Source: Anoxybacillus flavithermus
GTDB lineage: Bacteria; Bacillota; Bacilli; Bacillales; Anoxybacillaceae
NCBI RefSeq assembly: GCF_002742685.1
Contig: NZ_PEDM01000028.1
Location: 1 to 40,261, forward strand
Direction: 5' to 3'
Length of the DNA stretch: 40,261 nt
How positions within the stretch are numbered: position 1 is the stretch's first letter; every line of letters begins with the position of its first letter. Under the pieces are notes generated by a model. That model searched no databases and was not told the DNA's origin. It saw only the letters and a program-made list of their open reading frames with translations. The position numbers and the translations under genes are program-made. Of the stretch, positions 23,582 to 31,649 are shown piece after piece.

Positions 23582-24559
23582 TTGCGGCTCATTTTATTAG
23601 AAGAATACGATGAACGAACGATGGAATTGGCACGGCCGATTTATGATCGCCATCGTCGCGTATTATTAGCAGCAGGAAGAAAAATTCATCCAAAATATGT
23701 CGAACGATTAAAACAGATGGATATTCGTTATGTATTCGTAGAAGATGCGGTATCGGAAGGGATCACGTTGGAAGAGTTGCTTGATATGCCATCATGGATG
23801 GATGCGATTGAAGTTGTCCAGCAAGCGTTTGACGCCGTACGAAAGCGAGAAGAATTACCGCTTCGTTCGTTGTTTAAACTAGCAGTAAAGCTTGTTGATG
23901 AAGTGAAAAAAAGAAAGGTGTTAGCGGTCATTCCAGCGACGTCGCTTGAAATGGACATGCAGCCGTATGCCCATGCAGTTAACGTCGCATTATTGTCGTT
24001 GCAGCTAGGAAAGAAGCTGAATTTCAACGATTTACAATTGCGTGACGTAGCGGTTGGGGCGTTGTTTCATGATATTGGAAAAGAAATAGAAGGCGAAGAG
24101 CATCATACAGTGAAAGGATTTGAATATTTACGAAAAGAGCGGGAAGTGAATTTATTATGCGCGCATATGGCGTATCAACATCATGAACATGCAGATGGAT
24201 CCGGTGCACCGCGAGGATTAAAAGAAACGAACATTCATTTGTACGCCCAAATTTGTGCGATTGCAAATGAATATGAACATTTAATTTCGACGGAGTTTGT
24301 ACCACCGCACGAAGCGCTTGAAATTATTATGGCGCGAAGTGGTTTCCGATATAGTCAGCAGCTCGTGCGGTTGTTTGTTGAGACGATCCCTGCTTATTTG
24401 CCAGGGACAACAGTAAAAATGAGCGACAGCCGAAACGCCATTGTGACAAAAATTGTTGAACATATGCAACGTCCATATGTACGATATATGGATACACATG
24501 AAGAAATTTCACTTGCTGATCATCCGTCGCTTCTCATTGTCGGACAAACAATTTTATAG
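23582..24559 (+). CDS. HD-GYP-like phosphohydrolase with degenerate GYP motif
   Basis: A 325-residue protein if started at the TTG at 23582, which has GAAGGGAG upstream and begins MRLILLEEYDERTM like its relatives. A frame from ATG 23516 adds 22 residues without an RBS. The N-terminal ~100 residues are a DUF3391-like leader (RPIYDRHRRVLLAAG). The HD-GYP core covers ~125-260: HAVNVALLS (His131), LFHDIGKE (His163-Asp164) and QHHEHADGSGAP. The metal ligands survive, but the GYP signature reads GAP (208-210), so c-di-GMP hydrolysis is uncertain. It is divergent from the sulfur operon and convergent with yfkK, overlapping it by 6 nt. Confidence 0.83.
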   Translation: MRLILLEEYDERTMELARPIYDRHRRVLLAAGRKIHPKYVERLKQMDIRYVFVEDAVSEGITLEELLDMPSWMDAIEVVQQAFDAVRKREELPLRSLFKLAVKLVDEVKKRKVLAVIPATSLEMDMQPYAHAVNVALLSLQLGKKLNFNDLQLRDVAVGALFHDIGKEIEGEEHHTVKGFEYLRKEREVNLLCAHMAYQHHEHADGSGAPRGLKETNIHLYAQICAIANEYEHLISTEFVPPHEALEIIMARSGFRYSQQLVRLFVETIPAYLPGTTVKMSDSRNAIVTKIVEHMQRPYVRYMDTHEEISLADHPSLLIVGQTIL

Positions 24560-24763
24560 TTTTTTTCGCAAGTTTCCGAGCTCTTCAGCGATCGCTTGCA
24601 TTTCGCTCGGGCTAAATGATGACTTTTTCATCACCATATCGTATATATCTTTTAATTCATCGTATAGTTGTTCATCAAAATGGTCTGGTTTGATCGCATC
24701 AAAATTTAATACTTTTAACTTTTCTTTGATTTGTTCGATCATTTGTTCAACTGATAAATGCAC
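24554..24763 (-). CDS. yfkK: UPF0435 (DUF1128) family protein YfkK
   Basis: A 69-residue, acidic, helical protein closely matching B. subtilis YfkK (KPEDFDEE...LYDMYDMV...MEAIVEELGKLRKK pattern; here KPDHFDEQLYDELKDIYDMV and MQAIAEELGNLRKK). I chose the GTG at 24763 because AAAGGATG lies at a proper distance; an ATG three codons upstream is directly against that site. No function is known for the family. It is divergent from the phosphatase gene yfkJ, as in B. subtilis. Confidence 0.87.
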   Translation of the reverse strand: MHLSVEQMIEQIKEKLKVLNFDAIKPDHFDEQLYDELKDIYDMVMKKSSFSPSEMQAIAEELGNLRKKL

Positions 24764-24829
24764 AGTCGTCATCCTTTCATGTGTGATTTCGTCCATTGTA
24801 TCATTGTTTTATATGTGAGGTGAAGTGAA

Positions 24830-25300
24830 ATGATTCGTGTGTTATTTGTTTGTTTAGGAAACATTTGTCGTTCTCCGATGGCGGAGGCGGTATTTCGACA
24901 TCTTGTGAAGCAAGAAGGACTTGATCACGTCATTTCTGTTGATTCAGCAGGAACCGGCAATTGGCATGTGGGTAAACCACCACATCACGGGACTCAGCGT
25001 ATTTTAACGGAAAAACAAATCGATTTTACAGGGTTAAAAGCACGTCAAATTTCAAAAGAAGATTTCTACACATTTGATTACATTATTGGAATGGATAGTG
25101 ATAATATCGCTCATCTTCGTCGCCTTGTTAGCGATTCGTCACACGCTGTCATTGCCCGTTTTATGGATTTTGTGCCAAACCGTCGCGTAGACGATGTCCC
25201 TGATCCGTACTTTACAGGAAATTTTGAAGAAGTGTACGAATTAGTTGAGGAAGGATGTAAACATATATTAGAGCGCATTAAACGAGATCACTCGCTGTAA
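24830..25300 (+). CDS. yfkJ: Low-molecular-weight protein-tyrosine phosphatase
   Basis: A 156-residue phosphatase. The P-loop CLGNICRS (nucleophile Cys8, Arg14) is at the N-terminus and the general acid is in DDVPDPYFTG (~Asp124). In B. subtilis YfkJ is a tyrosine (and arginine-phosphate-related) phosphatase linked to ethanol stress. RBS GAGGTGA precedes the ATG. It heads a three-gene run yfkJ-yfkI-yfkH with short gaps (13 and 19 nt). Confidence 0.94.
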   Translation: MIRVLFVCLGNICRSPMAEAVFRHLVKQEGLDHVISVDSAGTGNWHVGKPPHHGTQRILTEKQIDFTGLKARQISKEDFYTFDYIIGMDSDNIAHLRRLVSDSSHAVIARFMDFVPNRRVDDVPDPYFTGNFEEVYELVEEGCKHILERIKRDHSL

Positions 25301-25313
25301 GGGGGAGAAGACG

Positions 25314-25577
25314 ATGGGAAAGGGGAAATGGATTGCATTAGCAGGCATAGCTTTGCTGCTAGCGAATAACAAAACAAGACAAGTCATTAAAGAAGTGTGT
25401 CGCGAATGGATTGACAGCGTAGAAGAGGTAAAGGGGACCGTTCATCAAACGAGACAACATGTTGACGAAATGATGAATGATTTGCAGTTTATTGTGAATA
25501 AACTAAGTGAAGTAAAAGAAACAACACCGCAAGTGATGGAGTGGATCGGAGAGCTAATTCGCAAACGCTCCACATAA
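25314..25577 (+). CDS. yfkI: YtxH-like small membrane-anchored protein (YfkI position)
   Basis: An 87-residue protein with a short hydrophobic N-terminus (WIALAGIALLLA) followed by an amphipathic helical tail rich in Glu, Lys and Gln that may form a coiled coil. It has no catalytic motif. It sits where B. subtilis has yfkI, between yfkJ and yfkH, with AAGGGGGAG upstream. The gene name rests on synteny more than on sequence recognition. Confidence 0.8.
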   Translation: MGKGKWIALAGIALLLANNKTRQVIKEVCREWIDSVEEVKGTVHQTRQHVDEMMNDLQFIVNKLSEVKETTPQVMEWIGELIRKRST

Positions 25578-25596
25578 GGAGCGAGGTGGTGAAGAG

Positions 25597-26430
25597 ATGA
25601 TTATTAGCTTTTCTGTTGTTCGCGAGCTAATGAAACGGTTTGATGAAGATGAAGTGTTTGACTTATCTGCTGAATTAGCATATTTCTTTTTACTTTCTTT
25701 ATTTCCGTTTTTACTGTTTTTATTGACGTTTTTGTCGTATTTGCCGATTCCGCATGAAGATGTCATTTCCTTTTTAAGTCAATATGCTCCTAGCGAAACG
25801 GCACATTTAATCGAAACAAACGTGAAACAACTCATGGAATCACAAAGCGGAAAATGGTTATCGTTCAGCGTTCTTGCAACCGTGTGGGCTGCATCGAACG
25901 GGATGTCAGCCATTATTCGTGCTTTAAATCGTGCATACGATGTGAAAGAAACGCGTTCCTTTCTTGTTGCGCGCGGTATTTCCATCTTACTTACATTTGC
26001 CATGATTTTCGTCATTATTGTCGCGCTTGTTTTCCCTGTATTCGGTAAAATGATTGGCACGTTTCTTTTTTCAGCGTTTGGGCTTTCGGACGTTTTTTTG
26101 CGCATATGGGAAACGATTCGGTGGTTTGTTAGCTTTGTCATTTTATTTTTTGTTTTTTCTGTGTTATACGTTTTTGCGCCAAGCAAATATGTTCGATTTC
26201 GCGACGTATGGAGCGGTTCGCTATTTGCCACAGTCGGTTGGATGGTTGTCTCTCTTGCTTTTTCGTATTATGTGAATCAGTTCGGTAACTATTCGGCGAT
26301 GTACGGTAGTCTAGGTGGCATTATTGCGTTAATGGTTTGGTTTTATTTGTCTGGCATGATGATTGTATTAGGTGGGGAGCTAAACGCTATTTTTTGTTGT
26401 AAACGAGAAGGAAATATGCGCATACGGTAG
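25597..26430 (+). CDS. yfkH: YihY/UPF0761 family membrane protein
   Basis: A 277-residue protein with six predicted membrane helices and YihY-family features: ELAYFFLLSLFPFLLFLL near residue 30, ATVWAASNGMSAIIRALNRAYD at ~90-110, and the C-terminal YSAMYGSLGGIIALMVWFYLSGMMIVLGGELNA. This family was once mislabelled ribonuclease BN; its true role is unclear. RBS-like GAGGTGG/GAAGAG precedes the ATG. It is the last gene of the yfkJ run. Confidence 0.92.
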   Translation: MIISFSVVRELMKRFDEDEVFDLSAELAYFFLLSLFPFLLFLLTFLSYLPIPHEDVISFLSQYAPSETAHLIETNVKQLMESQSGKWLSFSVLATVWAASNGMSAIIRALNRAYDVKETRSFLVARGISILLTFAMIFVIIVALVFPVFGKMIGTFLFSAFGLSDVFLRIWETIRWFVSFVILFFVFSVLYVFAPSKYVRFRDVWSGSLFATVGWMVVSLAFSYYVNQFGNYSAMYGSLGGIIALMVWFYLSGMMIVLGGELNAIFCCKREGNMRIR

Positions 26431-26501
26431 TCATTCCCTCTCATAAAAAAACGCGGTTAAACCATATTAAAAGTGAACGTGGATATGAAGGGGGACTATA
26501 C

Positions 26502-26606
26502 GTGACGAAAAAAACGAAAAAAGACGGCGGAACAAAACAAAAAGGAAAAAGCCGTCCGAAACATAAAACGAGCAGTAGCGCAAACGGACAAAACGGATAC
26601 CATTAA
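26502..26606 (+). CDS. Small basic Lys/Gly-rich peptide
   Basis: A 34-residue GTG-started ORF with AAGGGGG about 7 nt upstream, followed at once by a terminator-like hairpin. The peptide is strongly basic and low-complexity (MTKKTKKDGGTKQKGKS at the N-terminus, ending ANGQNGYH). Composition and size resemble minor small acid-soluble spore proteins, but I do not match it to a named Ssp family. It may be a real short gene or a chance frame. Confidence 0.55.
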   Translation: MTKKTKKDGGTKQKGKSRPKHKTSSSANGQNGYH

Positions 26607-26610
26607 AGAG

Positions 26611-26640
26611 AAGAGGGATGTGTTGCACATCCCTCTTATT
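26611..26640. terminator. Bidirectional hairpin terminator
   Basis: A perfect 12-bp stem AAGAGGGATGTG / CACATCCCTCTT with a TTG loop. The U-tract is short (TTATT). It lies between the convergent small basic ORF and the BH0509-type gene, whose stop codon it overlaps. Confidence 0.65.
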
Positions 26641-26782
26641 CTGCGATTTCTTCGTAATGATAGTATGTTTGGTTGTAAATATGTTCAATTTCAGCATCTG
26701 TCATATAAACAAGTTGTTCTTGATTAAAACCACGCAATTTTGTAATAAACTCAATCATATTTTTTCTTTCTTCTCTGCTCAT
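26636..26782 (-). CDS. BH0509 family small protein
   Basis: A 48-residue protein beginning MSREERKNMIEFITKLRGF and continuing EELVYM-like (QEQLVYMTDAEIEHIYNQTY). This matches the short BH0509 family seen across Bacillaceae. AGGGGAG lies 9 nt upstream of the ATG. It is acidic and helical, and the function is unknown. It stands just downstream of the MFS transporter, on the same strand. Confidence 0.8.
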   Translation of the reverse strand: MSREERKNMIEFITKLRGFNQEQLVYMTDAEIEHIYNQTYYHYEEIAE

Positions 26783-26847
26783 TATGATCGCTCTCCCCTC
26801 TGTTTTAAAACAGTTTATTTTGTTTAATTGTATTATATAACAGAAGG

Positions 26848-28020
26848 TTAAAAAGCGTCAACGTTTTTTTCTTGTTTTTTCGAAAAATATTTTGAGAATT
26901 TTGTGAACGGACGCTGGGCCAATAGTAAAAGAAGCAAAAGAGAGCTCATGGTAAAGAAAAATAATTCCTCTTGCTGTTGTAATACAACGCCACCAATTGC
27001 AGGACCGCATATGCTCCCAACACTATATAGCATACCGCATAAGATGTTGCCGACAGGAAGAAGCGACGTCGGCAACAAATCCGCCATATATGCCATACCG
27101 AGTGAAAAAAGCGAACCGACAAACATACCGGCAACGAAAAGCGTCGTTGTTAGTTGCACAGCAGAAGAAAACCATGTCGCTATAGCAAAACAAAGAGCAC
27201 CCATGGCTAATGCAATCATAATCATCGTTTTTCGTGAAAAACGGTCGCTTAACGTTCCGAGCGGAAGTTGAAAAGCGATGCCGCCAAGGGCAAATGCAGG
27301 AAGCATCATCGCAACTGTCTCAACACTTAACTCGTTTCTTAACGCATAAATCGGAAACATGCTATGAAGCGACGCCTCTAAAAAGCCGTAGCCGAACGGC
27401 AACAACAAAGCTGGCCATGCTTGTTTCCAAGCGTGAAAAAAGCGTGTCGCTCCAACTTTTTCTGCTTCTTCCGTTTCTGGATATGTATGTGGCAACAAAA
27501 ATAATAATATCCAGCCACATAAGCTGAGCAAAGATGAAACGATAAACGGCAACGCTTCATGTATGTGAACGAGCGGAACGAGAAGCGGTCCGATCATAAA
27601 GCCAACACCGAACGATAAACCATATAGCGAAATGTTGCGACCGCGCCGATGAGTAGGAGAAGCGTATGTAATCCACGTTTGCGAACCGAAATGAAGAATA
27701 TGGTCGCCAATTCCGATGAATAGCCGAAGCATAAACCAAAACAATAACGAAGATGAGATCGGAAAAATCGCCAAGGAAACGATTACAATCGCTCCACCGG
27801 CCATAATTAAATGCTTAAAGCCGTAGCGACGAAGCGGACGCTCTAAAAAAGGTGACACGACAAGAACGCCGATGTACATGGCTGTGGCATGTATGCCGCT
27901 AAGCGATGAATGAACGCCATTTTGTTCAAAAATGATAGAAATAAGCGGCAACAATAGCCCTTGAGAAAGACCTGAAATCATGACGATGCTAACTAAAATA
28001 AAAAAATGACGTTGTCGCAT
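26848..28020 (-). CDS. yfkF: MFS transporter (YfkF-like)
   Basis: A 390-residue, 12-helix major facilitator superfamily permease. The N-terminal half starts MRQRHFFILVSIVMISG, and the conserved loop 8-9 type motif GTLSDRFSRKTMI marks the half-repeat. The substrate is unknown; the family includes drug and sugar exporters. The ATG at 28020 has AGGAGGG 5 nt upstream. It lies divergently from the calcium/proton exchanger gene, as in the B. subtilis yfkF-yfkE region. Confidence 0.87.
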   Translation of the reverse strand: MRQRHFFILVSIVMISGLSQGLLLPLISIIFEQNGVHSSLSGIHATAMYIGVLVVSPFLERPLRRYGFKHLIMAGGAIVIVSLAIFPISSSLLFWFMLRLFIGIGDHILHFGSQTWITYASPTHRRGRNISLYGLSFGVGFMIGPLLVPLVHIHEALPFIVSSLLSLCGWILLFLLPHTYPETEEAEKVGATRFFHAWKQAWPALLLPFGYGFLEASLHSMFPIYALRNELSVETVAMMLPAFALGGIAFQLPLGTLSDRFSRKTMIMIALAMGALCFAIATWFSSAVQLTTTLFVAGMFVGSLFSLGMAYMADLLPTSLLPVGNILCGMLYSVGSICGPAIGGVVLQQQEELFFFTMSSLLLLLLLAQRPFTKFSKYFSKKQEKNVDAF

Positions 28021-28159
28021 AATTCCCTCCTGTAATATATTCACTATGTTCGATATTAAAGCGTTTCATAAAAAGAAGCAACGAAAAAGACGGATGAAAA
28101 TGGGATTAGATTTGTGTAAAATATGGTTGATATCCCATAAATGAAAAGGAGACGATTTG

Positions 28160-29209
28160 ATGGAACGTATCTTTTTTTTATTAACGGTCATCGGTGTTCC
28201 ACTTTCTGTTGCAGGAAGCTTACTTCATTGGCCTGCAACCCCGATGTTTGTCGTTTATTGTGTCACAATTATTGCACTTGCTAGTTATATGGGACGAGCG
28301 ACAGAAAGCTTAGCTATCGTAGCTGGGCCGCGCATCGGCGGTTTGTTAAATGCGACATTTGGCAATGCGGTGGAGTTAATTATTTCGATTTTTGCGCTAA
28401 AAGCTGGATTAGTTGGTGTCGTGCTTGCATCGTTAACAGGTTCGGTGCTTGGTAACTTACTGCTTGTGGCGGGCTTATCTTTTTTTGTTGGCGGTTTGAA
28501 ATATAAACGGCAATCATTTAACGTATACGATGCGCGTCATAATTCAGGTTTACTAACATTTGCTATTTTAGTTGCTTTCGTTATCCCAGAAGTATTTTCG
28601 ATGACGATGAATGAACAAAAGACGCTGTCGTTAAGCGTAGGCATTTCAGTCATTATGATTGCTCTTTATTTAGCAGCGTTATATTTTAAACTCGTTACGC
28701 ATCGCGGTGTATATCAACATAAAGAAGATGTGGAAGAACACGAAGAGCCAGAATGGTCAAAAGGAAAAGCAATGCTTATTTTGGCGCTTGCTACTGTAGC
28801 TGTCGCATATGTATCAGAAAGTTTAGTTCATACGTTTGAAGTCGTTGCTCATTCATTCGGTTGGAGCGAATTGTTTATTGGTGTCATTATTGTCGCGATT
28901 GTTGGAAATGCTGCGGAGCATGCTTCCGCCATTATTATGGCATATAAAAATAAAATGAACGTTGCTGTTGAAATTGCGATCGGCTCAACGCTTCAAATTG
29001 CGATGTTTGTTGCACCTGTTTTAGTGCTTATATCGCTTTTGTTTCCAACGAAAATGGCGCTTGTGTTTACGCTTCCGGAGCTTGTTGCGATGGTGACGGC
29101 TGTATTGTTAACAATCGTGCTTTCGAACGATGGGGATACGAACTGGTTTGAAGGGGCGACATTGCTTGGAGCATATATGATTATGGGAATTGGATTTTAT
29201 TTGTTGTAA
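28160..29209 (+). CDS. chaA: Calcium/proton exchanger (CaCA/CAX family)
   Basis: A 349-residue membrane protein with about eleven helices and the two CAX alpha-repeats, GLLNATFGNAVELIISIFALKAG (~residue 70) and VGNAAEHASAIIMAYKNKMNVAVEIAIGSTLQ (~250; both split here), whose glutamates bind Ca2+. An acidic loop (KEDVEEHEEPEW) joins the halves. It is orthologous to B. subtilis YfkE/ChaA, which exports Ca2+ against H+. The ATG at 28160 is preferred over an adjacent TTG; AAAGGAGAC lies 7 nt upstream. A terminator follows. Confidence 0.94.
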   Translation: MERIFFLLTVIGVPLSVAGSLLHWPATPMFVVYCVTIIALASYMGRATESLAIVAGPRIGGLLNATFGNAVELIISIFALKAGLVGVVLASLTGSVLGNLLLVAGLSFFVGGLKYKRQSFNVYDARHNSGLLTFAILVAFVIPEVFSMTMNEQKTLSLSVGISVIMIALYLAALYFKLVTHRGVYQHKEDVEEHEEPEWSKGKAMLILALATVAVAYVSESLVHTFEVVAHSFGWSELFIGVIIVAIVGNAAEHASAIIMAYKNKMNVAVEIAIGSTLQIAMFVAPVLVLISLLFPTKMALVFTLPELVAMVTAVLLTIVLSNDGDTNWFEGATLLGAYMIMGIGFYLL

Positions 29210-29238
29210 TCCGTCAGTTGTTGCTGGCGGATTTTTTT
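29209..29238 (+). terminator. Terminator after chaA
   Basis: ATCCGTCAG / CTGGCGGAT stem with one G-U, loop TTGTTG, followed by TTTTTT. Confidence 0.85.
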
Positions 29239-29308
29239 ATAGGGAGGATAAATTGTTTACTTTTGAAAAAAATAACGATGAACGACGTAAAAAGAAAGGA
29301 GTTTGCGC

Positions 29309-30085
29309 ATGAAAAGATGGTTTGCTTTAAGTATCATGTCCATTTTCTTATGTATTCCAACGGTTAGCGAAGCAACTGTCAAGCTCCCGCCATCGGTCAT
29401 TGACATTTCAAAAGAAAATACGTATCCGAATCCGACGCAAAATTTGCCGTATTTACAACCGAGCGAACTAGCTAAGCAACTGCTTCAGTCGGCGAATGTT
29501 AAAATTGAAAATCCGGAATTAATTCGTCTTTTAAACGAATCGTCGATTTCGAGCACACCGTTTGCGTTTGGTTATGAAGCAACGATTTATTTAGGACAAT
29601 GGCCATTGAATTATGAATCAACGGAAACATCGACAAATTGGGAGTATCAAAAAGTAAATACAAACTTTATTGACAATCGGGGCGGAAAAACAGCGGTTCG
29701 ATTGACATATCGTCAAGAAATGCAAAAGCAAGTGCGCGGCGGATTAACCGCAAGCATTCCGAATGAAGAAGACGTAAAAAAAATGATGCTTTTAACAGCG
29801 ATGAAAAAGACGAATTTGCCGCTCTCCTTTAGCACGTGGATCGGCATGGGGACGAAAAAGGAACAAGCATATAACGTCCCGCCGAAAAAATTAGGCTATT
29901 TATACGCCTACGCTCCTGCAGTAAACGAAAAAGGAAAAGTGACATACGGAGAAGTGTATATTGTTTTAAAAGGGAAGAAAAAAAGCATTGTCGTGAAAAA
30001 CGTAACATCGCAAGGCATCGGTGCTTGGATTCCTGTACAAGACCGTCTATCATTCGCATTTGTTGCTAGCGACGTACCGAGATGA
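29309..30085 (+). CDS. yfkD: Exported YfkD-family protein
   Basis: A 258-residue secreted protein with a Sec signal peptide (KRWFALSIMSIFLCIPTVSEA, cleavage near residue 23). The mature part matches YfkD (PPSVIDISKENTYPNPTQNLPYL; ending IGAWIPVQDRLSFAFVASDVPR). The ATG at 29309 is 8 nt after AAAGGAG. Function is unknown. It has its own terminator and sits in the conserved chaA-yfkD-yfkAB order. Confidence 0.88.
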   Translation: MKRWFALSIMSIFLCIPTVSEATVKLPPSVIDISKENTYPNPTQNLPYLQPSELAKQLLQSANVKIENPELIRLLNESSISSTPFAFGYEATIYLGQWPLNYESTETSTNWEYQKVNTNFIDNRGGKTAVRLTYRQEMQKQVRGGLTASIPNEEDVKKMMLLTAMKKTNLPLSFSTWIGMGTKKEQAYNVPPKKLGYLYAYAPAVNEKGKVTYGEVYIVLKGKKKSIVVKNVTSQGIGAWIPVQDRLSFAFVASDVPR

Positions 30086-30087
30086 TG

Positions 30088-30121
30088 AAAAAAGCTTGTC
30101 GAGCGCCCCGACAAGCTTTTT
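30088..30121. terminator. Bidirectional terminator
   Basis: AAAAAGCTTGTCG / CGACAAGCTTTTT perfect 13-bp stem between convergent yfkD and yfkAB. Confidence 0.92.
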
Positions 30122-30125
30122 CGTC

Positions 30126-31250
30126 TTACCGTTCAATTTTTGCTTTTCTTGTTGTAAAATCGACATTCGGATAATAGCGGTTTTTCACAAGCACATTTGG
30201 CCCTAAACATTTTACCACAGGGCAATGGCAGTTCAATGATTTTGCTAAATCGGATGTCATCCATTTGTCATAAGCAGAAAGAAGCGAGTCGGTTTGAATG
30301 TTTCCGAGCGTCGGTTCATCACCGAAATCAGTGACAATAATGTCACCGGTAAAGATGTTGACATTTAACCGTGAACGTCCATCAGGGTCGTTTCGTACCG
30401 TTACATTTTTACTTGCATATAATCGTTTTAATAGCGCTAAATCTTCTTCGTTGTCACTACATGGGTAAAACGGCAACGTACCAAACAACATCCAAACATT
30501 TTCATCGCGTATATCAAGCAAATAATGAATCGTCTCACGCAGTTCATCTAATGTTAATGTTTCCAAACTACTAGCGAAGTCGCTCGGATACATCGGATGT
30601 ACTTCATGACGTTTACAGCCCATTTCGTTTACAATTTGGCGATGAATCGTTTCTAAATGTGGACGCGTCCGTTTATTTAACATCGTTTCTGCCGACACGA
30701 TTACACCCATATTTGAAATTGCACGTGCATTTTCGATCATGCGTATAAAGTAGCGCTCGCGTTGTGCGACGGTCGGTTTTTTTTCCATCATCGCAAAGCC
30801 ACCTTCAACGAAATCATCAATCGTGCCCCAGTTATGCGAAATGTGCAAAACATCTAAATAAGGAATAATTTTTTCGTATCGTTCTAAATCGAGCGTTAAG
30901 TTGGAGTTGATTTGTGTGCGCACGCCGCGCTCATGCGCATATTTCAACAACGGCACGACATATTGTTCAACAGATTTCAGCGAAAGCATCGGCTCGCCAC
31001 CTGTAATGCTTAACGAACGCAAATGTGGAATTTCATCGAGTCGGCGAAGAAGAAGATCAAGTGGCAGCGCCTCAGGATCTTTTGTGCGCAACGTATAACC
31101 GACCGCACAATGCTCACAACGCATATTGCAAAGCGTCGTTGTCGTAAACTCGATATTTGTCAACTGCATGCTGCCGTACTGTTCGACATCCATATATGCT
31201 TCCCATGGGTCAAATGTAGGGGTAATTGCTTGACGCAACAATGTTTCCAT
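30126..31250 (-). CDS. yfkAB: Radical SAM protein YfkAB (CxCxxxxC type)
   Basis: A 374-residue radical SAM enzyme. The [4Fe-4S] motif is CNMRCEHC (Cys41/45/48), with SITGGEPML following. The C-terminus carries the extra NCHCPVVKC (CxCxxxxC) cluster that defines the YfkAB group. The reaction is unknown. B. subtilis 168 carries this gene as two annotated ORFs (yfkA and yfkB); here it is a single intact frame. The ATG at 31250 has AAAGGAG 8 nt upstream. Confidence 0.92.
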   Translation of the reverse strand: METLLRQAITPTFDPWEAYMDVEQYGSMQLTNIEFTTTTLCNMRCEHCAVGYTLRTKDPEALPLDLLLRRLDEIPHLRSLSITGGEPMLSLKSVEQYVVPLLKYAHERGVRTQINSNLTLDLERYEKIIPYLDVLHISHNWGTIDDFVEGGFAMMEKKPTVAQRERYFIRMIENARAISNMGVIVSAETMLNKRTRPHLETIHRQIVNEMGCKRHEVHPMYPSDFASSLETLTLDELRETIHYLLDIRDENVWMLFGTLPFYPCSDNEEDLALLKRLYASKNVTVRNDPDGRSRLNVNIFTGDIIVTDFGDEPTLGNIQTDSLLSAYDKWMTSDLAKSLNCHCPVVKCLGPNVLVKNRYYPNVDFTTRKAKIER

Positions 31251-31363
31251 AACCAAGCTCCTTTTATTTTAAAATAGGACTAACGATAATTATGCAAACG
31301 AAATGGATTGATTGTCAATGATGTTGCGATCGTGTACGATAAAGAAAAAGCGAGGTGACGACG

Positions 31364-31558
31364 TTGGGCAACGCAGTATCAGATCAAAATCTACAACTAT
31401 CCTACTTAAAAACGCGCTTAAATATGTTTCTTGAAGTGCTCGAAGCGCTCGATCCAGAAACGGCCGAATTAGAAGACATTGACCGTCTTATTCAAATGAT
31501 TGATGATTTAGAAATGAAATACGAGCGGTTTAAAAAAGATTGGGAAAAAAGTCGCTAA
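31364..31558 (+). CDS. yfjT: SE1561 family small protein (YfjT)
   Basis: A 64-residue helical acidic protein, MGNAVSDQNLQLSYLKTRL at the start and ELEDIDRLIQMIDDLEMKYERFKKDWE near the end, matching the SE1561/YfjT family. The TTG at 31364 is preferred because GCGAGGTG lies just upstream; a GTG three codons earlier is part of that site. No function is known. A terminator overlaps its stop codon. Confidence 0.83.
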   Translation: MGNAVSDQNLQLSYLKTRLNMFLEVLEALDPETAELEDIDRLIQMIDDLEMKYERFKKDWEKSR

Positions 31559-31569
31559 GCGGCTTTTTT
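31545..31569 (+). terminator. Terminator after yfjT
   Basis: AAAAAAGTCGC-TAA-GCGGCTTTTTTT; the stop codon is in the loop. Confidence 0.82.
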
Positions 31570-31649
31570 TCGCGTTTGAAAAAGATGTATAATGAAAGTG
31601 GAGAATTCAAAAAATTGTTACATATTGAACAAAGGGGAAGGGAATCGTG

